Shown in pieces: positions 8,396 to 15,761 of a stretch of 36,279 nt of DNA; positions within the stretch are counted from its first letter, which is position 1; every line of letters begins with the position of its first letter. A program made the position numbers and the translations under genes. Origin of the DNA: DATLAN01 sp035527455 (GTDB lineage Bacteria; Planctomycetota; Planctomycetia; Pirellulales; Thermoguttaceae); the NCBI GenBank assembly GCA_035527455.1, contig DATLAN010000150.1, positions 1 through 36,279 on the forward strand, given 5' to 3'. The notes beneath the pieces were generated by a model, which saw only the letters and a list, made by a program, of their open reading frames with translations, was not told the origin of the DNA and made no database searches.

Positions 8396-9214
8396 ATGGA
8401 AATCGGTCTGAACCTGGAATTCATCCGCAGTTCCGACAAGTCGTTTCGCGTGGGGATCGAGACGGCGGCCAGGCTCGGCTACCGTTACGTCGAGCCTTGC
8501 GTGGCCCCGGGCTACGACCTGATCGCCCTGGGCGGATACTACCACACGCTGTCGATGGAGGACGACCCGCTGGAAGTGAAGGAGTGGCTGGACGAGCTGG
8601 GGCTGAAGCCGTCGGCCGTCAGTGCCCATTCGCCGTTGATGCGTCCGGAGGTATCGGTTCCCTATCTTACCCAGGCTATTCGGTATGCCAGCGACCTCGG
8701 TGCCCCCGTCGTGACGACCGACGAGGGGGTCCAACCCGACTGGATGTCGGAGGACGAGGCCTTCGGCATCATGCGATACAGCATCCACCAGGTGATGCGA
8801 ACGGCCGAGCGATACGGGATTGTCGTCGGGCTGGAACCGCATCGCAACTATTCGGTCCGCAAGGATACGTTCCTCAGGATGCTGGAGCTTTCCGAGAGCC
8901 CTTGCTGGAAGGTCAACTGGGACACGGGCAACTTCTACCTGGGCGGGAAGGACGACCCGTACGAATCGCTCGACGCCGTGGCCGATCGGCTGTGCCACTT
9001 CCACGCCAAGGACATCAGCATCCAGCAGAGCGAGTCCGAGCGCGGCGTGGTGACCGGAACGCCGGTGGGCTGTGCCTGCGGCGACGGGGTGATCGAGTGG
9101 GATCGGGTGATGGAGATCCTCAAGAGGCACGGCTTCGACGGCGTGTTGAGCGTCGAGTGCGGCACCGTCGATCAGGCCGGGCGGAGCCTGAAATTCCTCC
9201 AGGGCCTGATCTAG
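8396..9214 (+). CDS. Sugar phosphate isomerase/epimerase, second paralogue family member
   Basis: A 272-residue TIM-barrel protein of the same superfamily as the gene at 6239 but clearly divergent. Probable metal ligands are Glu147 (GLEPHRNY), Asp176 (NWDTGNF), His203 (HFHAKDI) and Glu254 (SVECGT). The start at 8396 is chosen over an ATG at 8387 because AGAGGA (8381-8386) is 9 nt from 8396 but directly abuts 8387. It follows the REPIN and precedes the corrinoid protein gene by 95 bp. The stop codon falls in a short GCCGC/GCGGC hairpin. Confidence 0.85.
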   Translation: MEIGLNLEFIRSSDKSFRVGIETAARLGYRYVEPCVAPGYDLIALGGYYHTLSMEDDPLEVKEWLDELGLKPSAVSAHSPLMRPEVSVPYLTQAIRYASDLGAPVVTTDEGVQPDWMSEDEAFGIMRYSIHQVMRTAERYGIVVGLEPHRNYSVRKDTFLRMLELSESPCWKVNWDTGNFYLGGKDDPYESLDAVADRLCHFHAKDISIQQSESERGVVTGTPVGCACGDGVIEWDRVMEILKRHGFDGVLSVECGTVDQAGRSLKFLQGLI

Positions 9215-9231
9215 CCGCTTGCGGCTTCGCA
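9213..9231. repeat. Short hairpin repeat (AGCCGCTTGCGGCT type)
   Basis: A 14-bp hairpin overlapping the stop codon of the isomerase. The same 19 bases (AGCCGCTTGCGGCTTCGCA) occur at 17091-17109, and the core GCCGCAAGCGGC recurs at 1445-1456. It looks like a small dispersed palindrome and may act as a weak terminator. Confidence 0.5.
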
Positions 9232-9309
9232 GCCCCCGACTTATACTTACGCGGTAAATCGCCACATAAAGGATCTGAAAACACGAACAACCGGCTTCAG
9301 GAGGGATCC

Positions 9310-9942
9310 ATGTCTGATCCTGCGGAACTCTACGATGCGATCTTGAACGGCAACGCGCCGAAAGCGGCGGAGATTACCAAGGCCGCGCTGGAGGCGAAAG
9401 TCGATCCGGTCGAGATCGTCCAGAAGTACATGATCCCCGCCATGGCCGAGGCCGGGAAACGCTTCGAGTGCAACGAGTACTTCGTGCCCGAGTTGTTGAT
9501 CGCCGCCCGGGCGATGAAAACGTCCTTGGCGTTGATCTCGCCGCTTCTGGCCGAAGCGGGAGCCGAACCGGCCGGCCGCGTGGTGATCGGCACCGTCCAG
9601 GGGGACCTGCACGACATCGGCAAGAACCTGGTGGCTTCGATGCTCGAAGGCGGCGGGTTCGAAGTGGTCGATCTGGGCGTGGACGTGTCGGCGGAGAAGT
9701 TCGTCGAGGCCGCCAGGCAAAAAGAAGGGACGATCGTCGCCCTCTCGGCTTTGTTGACCACGACCATGACCATCATGAAGGCGGTCATCGAATTGCTGGA
9801 GAAGACCGGCATTCGGCAGACGACCAAGGTGATGATCGGCGGCGCCCCGATCACGCAGACGTACGCCGACGAGATCGGCGCCGACGGCTACAGCGACAAC
9901 GCCAGCGCCGCGGTGGCGTTGGCCCGAAAACTCGTGCAGTGA
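9310..9942 (+). CDS. Corrinoid (cobalamin-binding) protein of a methyltransferase system
   Basis: A 210-residue protein with the MtbC/MttC/DhpA-type two-domain layout. The N-terminal helical cap (about 1-90) includes ALEAKVDPVEIVQKYMIPAMAEAGKRFE. The B12-binding Rossmann domain has GDLHDIGKN with Asp99, His101 (lower axial ligand of cobalt) and Gly104, then VALSALLTTTM and IGGAP contacting the nucleotide tail. Such proteins carry a methyl group on cobalt between a substrate methyltransferase and a tetrahydrofolate or CoM methyltransferase. AGGAGG precedes the ATG. It is 10 bp from the pterin-dependent methyltransferase, its likely acceptor partner. No activator (RamA/RACE-type) is visible nearby. 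Confidence 0.93.
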   Translation: MSDPAELYDAILNGNAPKAAEITKAALEAKVDPVEIVQKYMIPAMAEAGKRFECNEYFVPELLIAARAMKTSLALISPLLAEAGAEPAGRVVIGTVQGDLHDIGKNLVASMLEGGGFEVVDLGVDVSAEKFVEAARQKEGTIVALSALLTTTMTIMKAVIELLEKTGIRQTTKVMIGGAPITQTYADEIGADGYSDNASAAVALARKLVQ

Positions 9943-9952
9943 CGCGACGGTC

Positions 9953-10822
9953 ATGTCCATCGAAGGTCTGGCGATCATCGGGGAATCGATCAACGATTCG
10001 GTCCCCTCGACCCACAAGCTGTTCGAGGCCGGCGACGTGGATGGCCTGATCGAGTTGGCCCGTTCTCAGGACCGGCTCGGCGCGGCCTACATCGACGTGA
10101 ACGTCGGTCCCCGCTCGCCGGCGTTCATGGCCGAGCTGGTCGAGAAGATCCAGGGCGTTACGGCCAAGCCGCTGTCGATCGACACGCCCGATCCGGAAAT
10201 CGCCCGGACGGCCTTGGAGGCGTACGACCCGGATCGCGCCGGCGGGCAGAAGCCGGTCCTCAATTCGGTCACGGCGCTGCGGGTGGCGATGTTCGACCTC
10301 TACCGGCTTCAGCCCTTCAAGCCCATCCTGCTGGCTTCCGAGCAATGCGTCGAAGGCGCGTTGCGGTCTTGCCATACCGCCGAGGAAACCTATCAGGCGG
10401 CCAGGTATCTCGTGGAGACGTTTCTGGAGCGTTGCCCGGGCGCCGCCAAGGACGACTGCATTATCGATCCCGGCATCGCCCCGATCGGCAGCGACACCCA
10501 GGGGAACCTCCACCGCCTGGTCGGGGCGCTGGAGATGATGCATGCCGACGACGGTTTCCAGGGCGTGCACCGTTCGGTCGGGCTGAGCAACTTCACGGTG
10601 ATGCTTCCCTCGAAACGGGCCGACGGCTCGCCGGTCAAGGGCCCGCTGGAAAGCGCCTTCTTGACCAAGGCGATGCCGCTGGGGTTGGATACGATCATCG
10701 GCTCGGTGAAGCGGAAGTATCGGCTCCTCGAACCCGATGACCCGGCGATGCTCTGCCTGGAGGCGTGTCTGAAGGCCAGCGGCTTCGACGTGCTGATGCG
10801 CGTGCGGGAGTTCTACGCTTAG
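9953..10822 (+). CDS. Pterin-binding (methyltetrahydrofolate:corrinoid) methyltransferase
   Basis: A 289-residue TIM-barrel protein of the DHPS/AcsE/MtrH superfamily. AAYIDVNVGPRS, KPLSIDTPDPE, IDPGIAPIGSD and GLSNFTVMLP match the pterin-binding strands of AcsE and of MetH's folate module. The last motif corresponds to the GVSN-type loop. It probably moves the methyl group between the adjacent corrinoid protein and tetrahydrofolate. The direction is not determined by sequence. The stop TAG shares its last base with an 8-bp target duplication of the inserted element, showing that the insertion took place exactly at the gene end. Confidence 0.88.
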   Translation: MSIEGLAIIGESINDSVPSTHKLFEAGDVDGLIELARSQDRLGAAYIDVNVGPRSPAFMAELVEKIQGVTAKPLSIDTPDPEIARTALEAYDPDRAGGQKPVLNSVTALRVAMFDLYRLQPFKPILLASEQCVEGALRSCHTAEETYQAARYLVETFLERCPGAAKDDCIIDPGIAPIGSDTQGNLHRLVGALEMMHADDGFQGVHRSVGLSNFTVMLPSKRADGSPVKGPLESAFLTKAMPLGLDTIIGSVKRKYRLLEPDDPAMLCLEACLKASGFDVLMRVREFYA

Positions 10823-10829
10823 AGTTTAC

Positions 10830-11012
10830 GGTTCTTCGGGCAGTTTCGCGCCTGCCGGGTGAAACAGCGGATTCGATTGCCGGAAGAGTACGGGTTCCTC
10901 TTCTCTGTTCACGGCGCTCGAAGACGTGGAATCAGAGAAGAGGAACCCGTACTCGTCCGCGCCGTCAGCTTCGAAGGACCGGGAATTGAGCCACGGAAAT
11001 CACTGAGGAACC
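10830..11012. mobile_element. MITE-like element, copy 1 (183 bp, perfect 8-bp target duplication)
   Basis: The element begins GGTTCTTCGGGCAGTTTCG and ends with an imperfect inverted copy finishing CTGAGGAACC. It contains a perfect 22-bp inverted repeat (10886-10907 with 10933-10954) enclosing a 25-nt loop that includes the conserved GCTCGAAGAC. The 8 bp GAGTTTAC occurs immediately on both sides (10822-10829, 11013-11020), a target-site duplication. No open reading frame suggests a transposase. Ends starting GG with 8-bp duplications are compatible with the ISL3 family, from memory. It separates two convergent genes and could serve as a bidirectional terminator. Confidence 0.88.
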
Positions 11013-11016
11013 GAGT

Positions 11017-12144
11017 TTACTCCAGATCGATCCGGATGCCGCGGAACGTCTTTCGCGTGTCGTCGAGCAGGTACTTCGCCTCGCACCATCCGTCTTCATA
11101 GGTTCCTTCGGCGCACTCACGGGGCGATGCCACCTTCACTTTCAGCGAGCCGTCGTCGCTGAGCAGTTGGACGTCCTTCCTGTCTGGATCGACGATCAAC
11201 GCCTCGGGCGCGAAGTCGTCGATCCGGCCGATCCGCTCCGTTGCCCGTTGGAGCAGTTCCGGAGGATCATCCCTCTCGCCCGACCACCGGTAGAGTGCAA
11301 AGGTGCTCGTCGAATCAGCGGGCCCGGCAACGAGGAGATACGCGCCATGGGATGCGGAGTACTCGATGCTTCGCACACCCAGGCCCACGACGGCGCCGTC
11401 GACCAGCGCTGCCAGCCGCAGCTCGATCGGATCGCCGAAGTCGGGACGGGCCTCTTGCAGCAATACGGCGGCCGGATTCAACAGCGGCACGAGGATCGCC
11501 TTGCCCTCGTGCAGCGGATTGCGCAGCGCGATCAGCAGCGATCGACCGTCGGCCGTGGCGCAGAGCCCCTCGACGTTCAGCCCTTCCGTCTTGGGTGCCA
11601 GTGCGGGCACTTCCTTCTTGCCGAAATCCAGGGCCTCGGCCAGTCCCAGGGCCCGCATTCGCGGGTCGCGCACCAGGTCCAGAATGAGGGTCTTGCACGG
11701 GGTGCCGAACGGTTGGGCGGTGAAGCCGTCTTGCGTCTTGGCCACCGTCATGGCGAAGAAACGATGCCGGTTCTCCCGCCATTTCCCCTTGCGGCTCCGC
11801 CCGTGCGAGGAGATCCAGTAGATCCGTCCATCGAGCACGGTGGCCCCTTCGATGTCGGCCTCCGGGTGTTCATCGTCCGCCGGGATATCGAGCTGCCGGT
11901 CCCAGGGAATCGACTGCAGCGGCCCTCCCGATCGATCGGCGGGATAGATTTGCAGGACGTTCCGCTCGTCGTCGGCCACGAGCAACGTCTCCCGGTCCAG
12001 CGCCACGGCCGCCGACGCGTCGCACATTCCCCAGTAGCGCACCGACTCCGCGGAGACCCGCTCGGAAGGGCCCGGCTCCGCGCAACTCGCGGTGGTGGAC
12101 AGCCCGACGGCCAGCAGGCCGTAGGCGAGATCTTGCAGTTTCAT
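11017..12144 (-). CDS. Secreted DUF3616-like protein
   Basis: This 375-residue protein has an N-terminal signal (MKLQDLAYGLLAVGLSTTAS followed by Cys-Ala), so it is probably exported. The body has short beta-propeller-like strands: ALDRETLLVADDERNVLQIY, EGATVLDGRIYWISSHGRS and EGLNVEGLCATADGRSLLIAL. These match the DUF3616 pattern of a calcium-free propeller of unknown role. The ATG at 12144 is preferred to an upstream alternative since it has a GGAG 9 nt away and begins the hydrophobic signal. The TAA stop is inside the right-hand target duplication of the MITE. The function is unknown. Confidence 0.75.
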   Translation of the reverse strand: MKLQDLAYGLLAVGLSTTASCAEPGPSERVSAESVRYWGMCDASAAVALDRETLLVADDERNVLQIYPADRSGGPLQSIPWDRQLDIPADDEHPEADIEGATVLDGRIYWISSHGRSRKGKWRENRHRFFAMTVAKTQDGFTAQPFGTPCKTLILDLVRDPRMRALGLAEALDFGKKEVPALAPKTEGLNVEGLCATADGRSLLIALRNPLHEGKAILVPLLNPAAVLLQEARPDFGDPIELRLAALVDGAVVGLGVRSIEYSASHGAYLLVAGPADSTSTFALYRWSGERDDPPELLQRATERIGRIDDFAPEALIVDPDRKDVQLLSDDGSLKVKVASPRECAEGTYEDGWCEAKYLLDDTRKTFRGIRIDLE

Positions 12145-12188
12145 GACAACGCTCTCCAGACAAACCTGCTTCTCGATCGAACACATCG

Positions 12189-12218
12189 ATTATAACCATC
12201 TCGACCACACCCTTGCCA
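12189..12218 (-). promoter_or_regulatory. Candidate promoter of the DUF3616 gene
   Basis: On the minus strand a perfect TATAAT (12194-12189) lies 18 bp downstream of TGGCAA (12218-12213), a weak -35 box. Transcription would begin about 38 nt before the ATG. The 136-bp gap also has to hold the promoter of the divergent ceramidase-like gene, for which I see no clear boxes. Confidence 0.4.
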
Positions 12219-12280
12219 GCCGAAGGGCTTTCGGTCATCATGACAGTGGCCGTGCACGATCTTACCGAAAGGACAATCCC

Positions 12281-13660
12281 ATGAAGCGATCCCGCATGCT
12301 TCTCGACAAGACCGTACTCTACTGCGCAGCGATCCTCGTCGGTTGCTGCTTTGCAGCGGCCGACGCAGCGGACGGCGAGGTGCTGAAGGTCGGCGCGGCG
12401 GCCGTCGAAATCACGCCGGCGGTGGGCGACGTCCATTATCGTGGGGCCAGCACGGGAGTTCTCGACCCGTTGTGGGCCAAGGCGGTCGTGTTCCGGCAGG
12501 GCGACCGGCAGGCGGCCTTGGTGTTCTGCGACGTGATCGGCGTTTCCTTCGACCAGTCGGATGCGGTGCGCAAACTGGCCTCCGAAAAAACGGGCATCCC
12601 GCGCGAGCACATCTGCGTGGCGGCCACGCACACGCACACCGGTCGTCTGTCGGACAAGGCCGAGCAGGAAACCACCGGCCGGATCGCCCGTGCGATTGCC
12701 GAGGCCCATGCTACGGCCGTGCCCGTCAGGCTGCAAACGGCCACCGGGCGGCAAGAGGAGATCTCGTTCCACCGCCGGTTCTTGATGCGCGACGGATCGG
12801 TGCGGATGAACCCGGGCTTCAAGAACCCCGACATCGTTCGTCCCGTGGGGCCGATCGACCCGGATGTGAATGTGCTGCTCGCCCGGCGCGCGACCGACGA
12901 TCGTCCCATTGCTTCGCTGACCGTGTTCGCCATGCACCTGGATACGGTCGGCGGCACCGGGTACAGCGCCGACTACCCCTACTTCCTCCAGGAGACGCTC
13001 CGCAAGCGGCTCGGTCCCGATTTCCTTTCGCTTTTCGGCACGGGCACGTGCGGCGACATCAATCATTACGATGTCTCCAAGGCGGTCCCGCAAAAGGGCC
13101 ATGAAGGGACGACGAAAACCCTCGGCGAGGCCCTGGCGGCAACCGTGATCGGGCAGTTGCCGAAGATGAAGGACTTGACGCGCGCGGATTTGGACGTGCG
13201 AAGCCGCACGCTCCAGGTGCCGTTGCAGGAGATCACCGAAGCCGAATTGGCGTGGGCCCGTCAGCCGGAGGAGGGTCGCCGGCCGTTGGTCGAGGAGCGG
13301 CTTTTCCTCCAGCGATTCCGGGCCAGCAAGATCCTCTCTCTGGCCGAGATGCGCAAGCGTTGGGGTGCGAATTTGCCCATGGAAGCGCAGGTTTTTCGGC
13401 TCGGTGCCGACGTGGCTGTCGTCGCGCTTCCCGGCGAGGTGTTCGTCGAATTGGGGCTGGCCGTCAAGAAGGCTTCCCCATTCGCCACGACCATGGTATT
13501 CGAGTTGGCGAACGACTGCCCGGCCTACGTGCCCACGCGCAAGGGCTTCGAGCAGGGGGACTATGAAGCGATCAACTCGCGGGTAGCCCCCGGCGGCGGC
13601 GAAATGCTGGTCGACGCGGCCGTCGAGATGCTCGAGGAACTTCAAGCCGCCGGCGATTGA
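12281..13660 (+). CDS. Neutral/alkaline ceramidase-like protein, exported
   Basis: This 459-residue protein starts with a signal peptide (hydrophobic LYCAAILVGCCFAAADA, 13-29). VGAAAVEITPAVGD is the typical opening of the neutral/alkaline non-lysosomal ceramidase N-terminal domain. AATHTHTG (His117, His119) and the GTGTCGDINHY segment supply zinc-site residues. Planctomycetes carry many such proteins, and most are uncharacterised, so ceramide hydrolysis is not assured. It is shorter than full ceramidases and lacks the C-terminal Ig-like domain. AAAGGA lies 7 nt before the ATG. It is transcribed away from the DUF3616 gene. Confidence 0.85.
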   Translation: MKRSRMLLDKTVLYCAAILVGCCFAAADAADGEVLKVGAAAVEITPAVGDVHYRGASTGVLDPLWAKAVVFRQGDRQAALVFCDVIGVSFDQSDAVRKLASEKTGIPREHICVAATHTHTGRLSDKAEQETTGRIARAIAEAHATAVPVRLQTATGRQEEISFHRRFLMRDGSVRMNPGFKNPDIVRPVGPIDPDVNVLLARRATDDRPIASLTVFAMHLDTVGGTGYSADYPYFLQETLRKRLGPDFLSLFGTGTCGDINHYDVSKAVPQKGHEGTTKTLGEALAATVIGQLPKMKDLTRADLDVRSRTLQVPLQEITEAELAWARQPEEGRRPLVEERLFLQRFRASKILSLAEMRKRWGANLPMEAQVFRLGADVAVVALPGEVFVELGLAVKKASPFATTMVFELANDCPAYVPTRKGFEQGDYEAINSRVAPGGGEMLVDAAVEMLEELQAAGD

Positions 13661-13690
13661 GCGTGCCGTCCCGTTCGACTTTCCAGCGAA

Positions 13691-13786
13691 GTAGGCCGGA
13701 ACAAGCGCAGCGCCGTTCCGGCACGTGACTTCTTGCGGCCTTTGCTCAGAAGATGCCGGAACTGCGCTGCGCTTGTTCCGGCCTAC
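13691..13786. repeat. REPIN-like inverted pair of GTAG-headed palindromes (family B, copy 1)
   Basis: The left unit (13691-13723) is GTAG then a GCCGGAAC/GTTCCGGC hairpin with a GC-rich 12-nt loop and a final A. The right unit (13754-13786) is the reverse complement with one mismatch. It lies between two convergent genes, 30 bp after the ceramidase-like stop and 26 bp before the DUF1598 stop, where the hairpin could end transcription from both sides. A second, expanded copy is at 31873. Confidence 0.8.
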
Positions 13787-13812
13787 AGGGGTTTACCGAG
13801 CCCGCAAGCGGC

Positions 13813-15171
13813 TCAGTCCCACCACCATTGGCCTTCGGCCAGCTTCAAGGTCGTTTCGTTGCGGAGCTTGGCGACCCTGCCGTTTTCGTCGGCCAGGCGG
13901 TTGTCGCTTTCCAGGGCACGCCGGGCGTGGATCGTCACGCCGCCGCCGACCGGAGTCATCAGCCGACTGCCCTTCCAGAGGGCATTGCACGCCGTTTCCA
14001 CCGTCTTCGGCACGCTGTAGGTCTCCACGGTGTACTTCTGCTCGTCGCCGAAAACCTCCATGTCCCAGTTGGCCTTGTCGTAGAACTCCTCCTGCTGGAT
14101 GTAAGCGCCGGCCACCGCCAGATCGATCAGGTTCCGCAGCTCGGCGTAGACGGGCGAACGGTCGGCCAACTCGGGATACTTCTTGGTGAAATCGGCCACG
14201 AACCCCTGGCTGGCCATGTTGCCGCGGCTGGACGCCTTGCGCACCCCGCCGGCCAGCACTACCTCGTCCTCGCCGACCAGCTTCACGCCGTCGCCGACCA
14301 GTTCCATCGCCAGGCCGTCCTGGCTGACGCGGACGCACTCGTAGTCCGGCATGAAGTACCAGCGCTGCATCGCGTTGGCGCTGACCTGGGCCGGATTGGC
14401 CCGCTCGACGTAGCTGACCAACCGAACCGGCGGCTGCTCCAACCCGATGCCGATCAGCTTCATCCGGTAGTCGGCCTCGACCATCACTTGGGCGAAGTGG
14501 GTCGAAGGCGAAACGCCGTTGATCGTGACGCTCTGCAAGCCCAAGCTGGCCTGCAATCCGGTGACGACGTACTGGGCGAACTCATTGGTCGGTTGCGGGC
14601 GGAGACTCTGCAGGAAACGCTGCATGTCGGCCAGCCCTTGGGCCGAGGGATCGATCGAACAGCCGATCAGGCCCGCACCCCGTTGGCCCGGCGGATACGC
14701 CCGCAGGGCAACGACCAGGTCCTGCAACTGGACGGCGGGTCGCCCCGAGGTGATCCCGACCACGCGGCCGGACAGATCGGTGACCCAGCCTTCGGCCGGC
14801 CCGGCGATGACGACGTCGCCCGTGTCGGGGTAGAGGAAGACGTACTTGACGCGCTGCAACCCGGCCAGATAGCGCATCTCGTCGGTGACGGCGCCTCGCT
14901 CGGCGAAGGCCTTTTCGAGCCGATTGAGCGAGATCATCCGCATGGCACTGAAGCGGCCGACTTGGGGATTCAGCGACGCCTTGGCGGCCGCGATCCGCTG
15001 CATCATCAGTCGTCCGTCGGGGTCCTGGTAGATCCTGGCGTGCAAAACGCCTTGGGCATCGACCACGACGCCCGCCTGGGCTTGTGCCATGGCCGCCGAA
15101 GGAACGCTCAGCAGCAATCCCACCACGGCCAGCAGCCACAACGACCTACATCCAATGGCTCGACAACGCAT
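13813..15171 (-). CDS. DUF1598 domain protein, exported (planctomycete-typical)
   Basis: This 452-residue protein starts with a signal peptide (LWLLAVVGLLLSVPSAAMAQA, cleavage likely after AMA). VLHARIYQDPDGRLMMQRIAAA and the region RFLQSLRPQPTNEFAQYVVTGLQASLGLQSVTINGVSPSTHFAQVMVEADYRMKLIG, given here for family recognition only in part: LGLQSVTINGVSPSTHFAQ, are characteristic of the DUF1598 family, found mainly in Planctomycetota. The C-terminus TTLKLAEGQWWWD is intact. GGAG lies 9 nt before the ATG. No enzymatic motif is recognised, and the role is unknown. Confidence 0.85.
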   Translation of the reverse strand: MRCRAIGCRSLWLLAVVGLLLSVPSAAMAQAQAGVVVDAQGVLHARIYQDPDGRLMMQRIAAAKASLNPQVGRFSAMRMISLNRLEKAFAERGAVTDEMRYLAGLQRVKYVFLYPDTGDVVIAGPAEGWVTDLSGRVVGITSGRPAVQLQDLVVALRAYPPGQRGAGLIGCSIDPSAQGLADMQRFLQSLRPQPTNEFAQYVVTGLQASLGLQSVTINGVSPSTHFAQVMVEADYRMKLIGIGLEQPPVRLVSYVERANPAQVSANAMQRWYFMPDYECVRVSQDGLAMELVGDGVKLVGEDEVVLAGGVRKASSRGNMASQGFVADFTKKYPELADRSPVYAELRNLIDLAVAGAYIQQEEFYDKANWDMEVFGDEQKYTVETYSVPKTVETACNALWKGSRLMTPVGGGVTIHARRALESDNRLADENGRVAKLRNETTLKLAEGQWWWD

Positions 15172-15567
15172 CGGTAACTTCTCCGTATCCGAGGGAAGGG
15201 AATTGTCCGGTACGCTCCCACCAGATCGGCCACGACGCCGCAGGTGGGAGCGTGAGATGGCGTAACGAACGTTTAGACCGCCCGAGCCGGCCGGTCGTCA
15301 AACTGCCCACGCTATTCATCATAATTGGGCAAGTTGGGCAAAGCAAGCAGCGGGCGCGTAAATGGTCGGCAGTAGCAATCAGGCGCACACGAGCAGCCGG
15401 CTTATCCGGGATCATAATCGGCATAAGTCATGGATATTCAAGTGGTTACGGCATCCACCCGCCGCCCAGGAAAAGGGGGCGCTCCCAATCCTGTTCGGCT
15501 CGATTATTCCGCAGCAGCTGAGCGATGCCAAGCAGGCAGAGCTGGGCTGGGGGGGGGGGTATTTTTT
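15172..15567. other. Intergenic stretch upstream of DUF1598 gene, no gene seen
   Basis: About 400 bp without a convincing gene on either strand. A low-confidence minus-strand promoter for the DUF1598 gene is TTGACG (15301-15296), an 18-bp spacer and TCTAAA (15277-15272). The right end carries a run of eleven G residues (15549-15559) followed by TATTTTTT, abutting the MITE copy. Confidence 0.4.
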
Positions 15568-15749
15568 GGTTCTTCGGGCAATTTCGTGGCTGCCGGGTGA
15601 AACAGCGGATCCAACTGCTGGACGAGTACGGGTCCTCTTCTCTGTTCATGACGCTCGAAGACGTGGAATTAGAGAAGAGGAACCCGTACTCGTCCTTGCC
15701 GTCTGGTTCGAAGGACCGGGAATTGAGCCCCGAAAATCCCTGAAGAACC
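15568..15749. mobile_element. MITE-like element, copy 2 (182 bp)
   Basis: It has the same start (GGTTCTTCGGGCAATTTCG) and end (CCCTGAAGAACC) as the copies at 10830 and 23713, and the same central GAGTACGGG/CCCGTACTC hairpin with the GCTCGAAGAC loop. Here the terminal inverted repeats are the best conserved, with the first 8 bases perfectly paired. Flanks are poly-T on both sides (TATTTTTT left, TTTTTTTG right), so a target duplication is only suggested (6 of 8). It lies 12 bp past the UroD-like stop. Confidence 0.82.
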
Positions 15750-15761
15750 TTTTTTTGCGCA

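Noticed and set aside
9310..10822. Corrinoid and pterin proteins as fragments of methionine synthase MetH
   Set aside because: Both are complete stand-alone proteins with own start signals, and no homocysteine-binding or activation domain is present.
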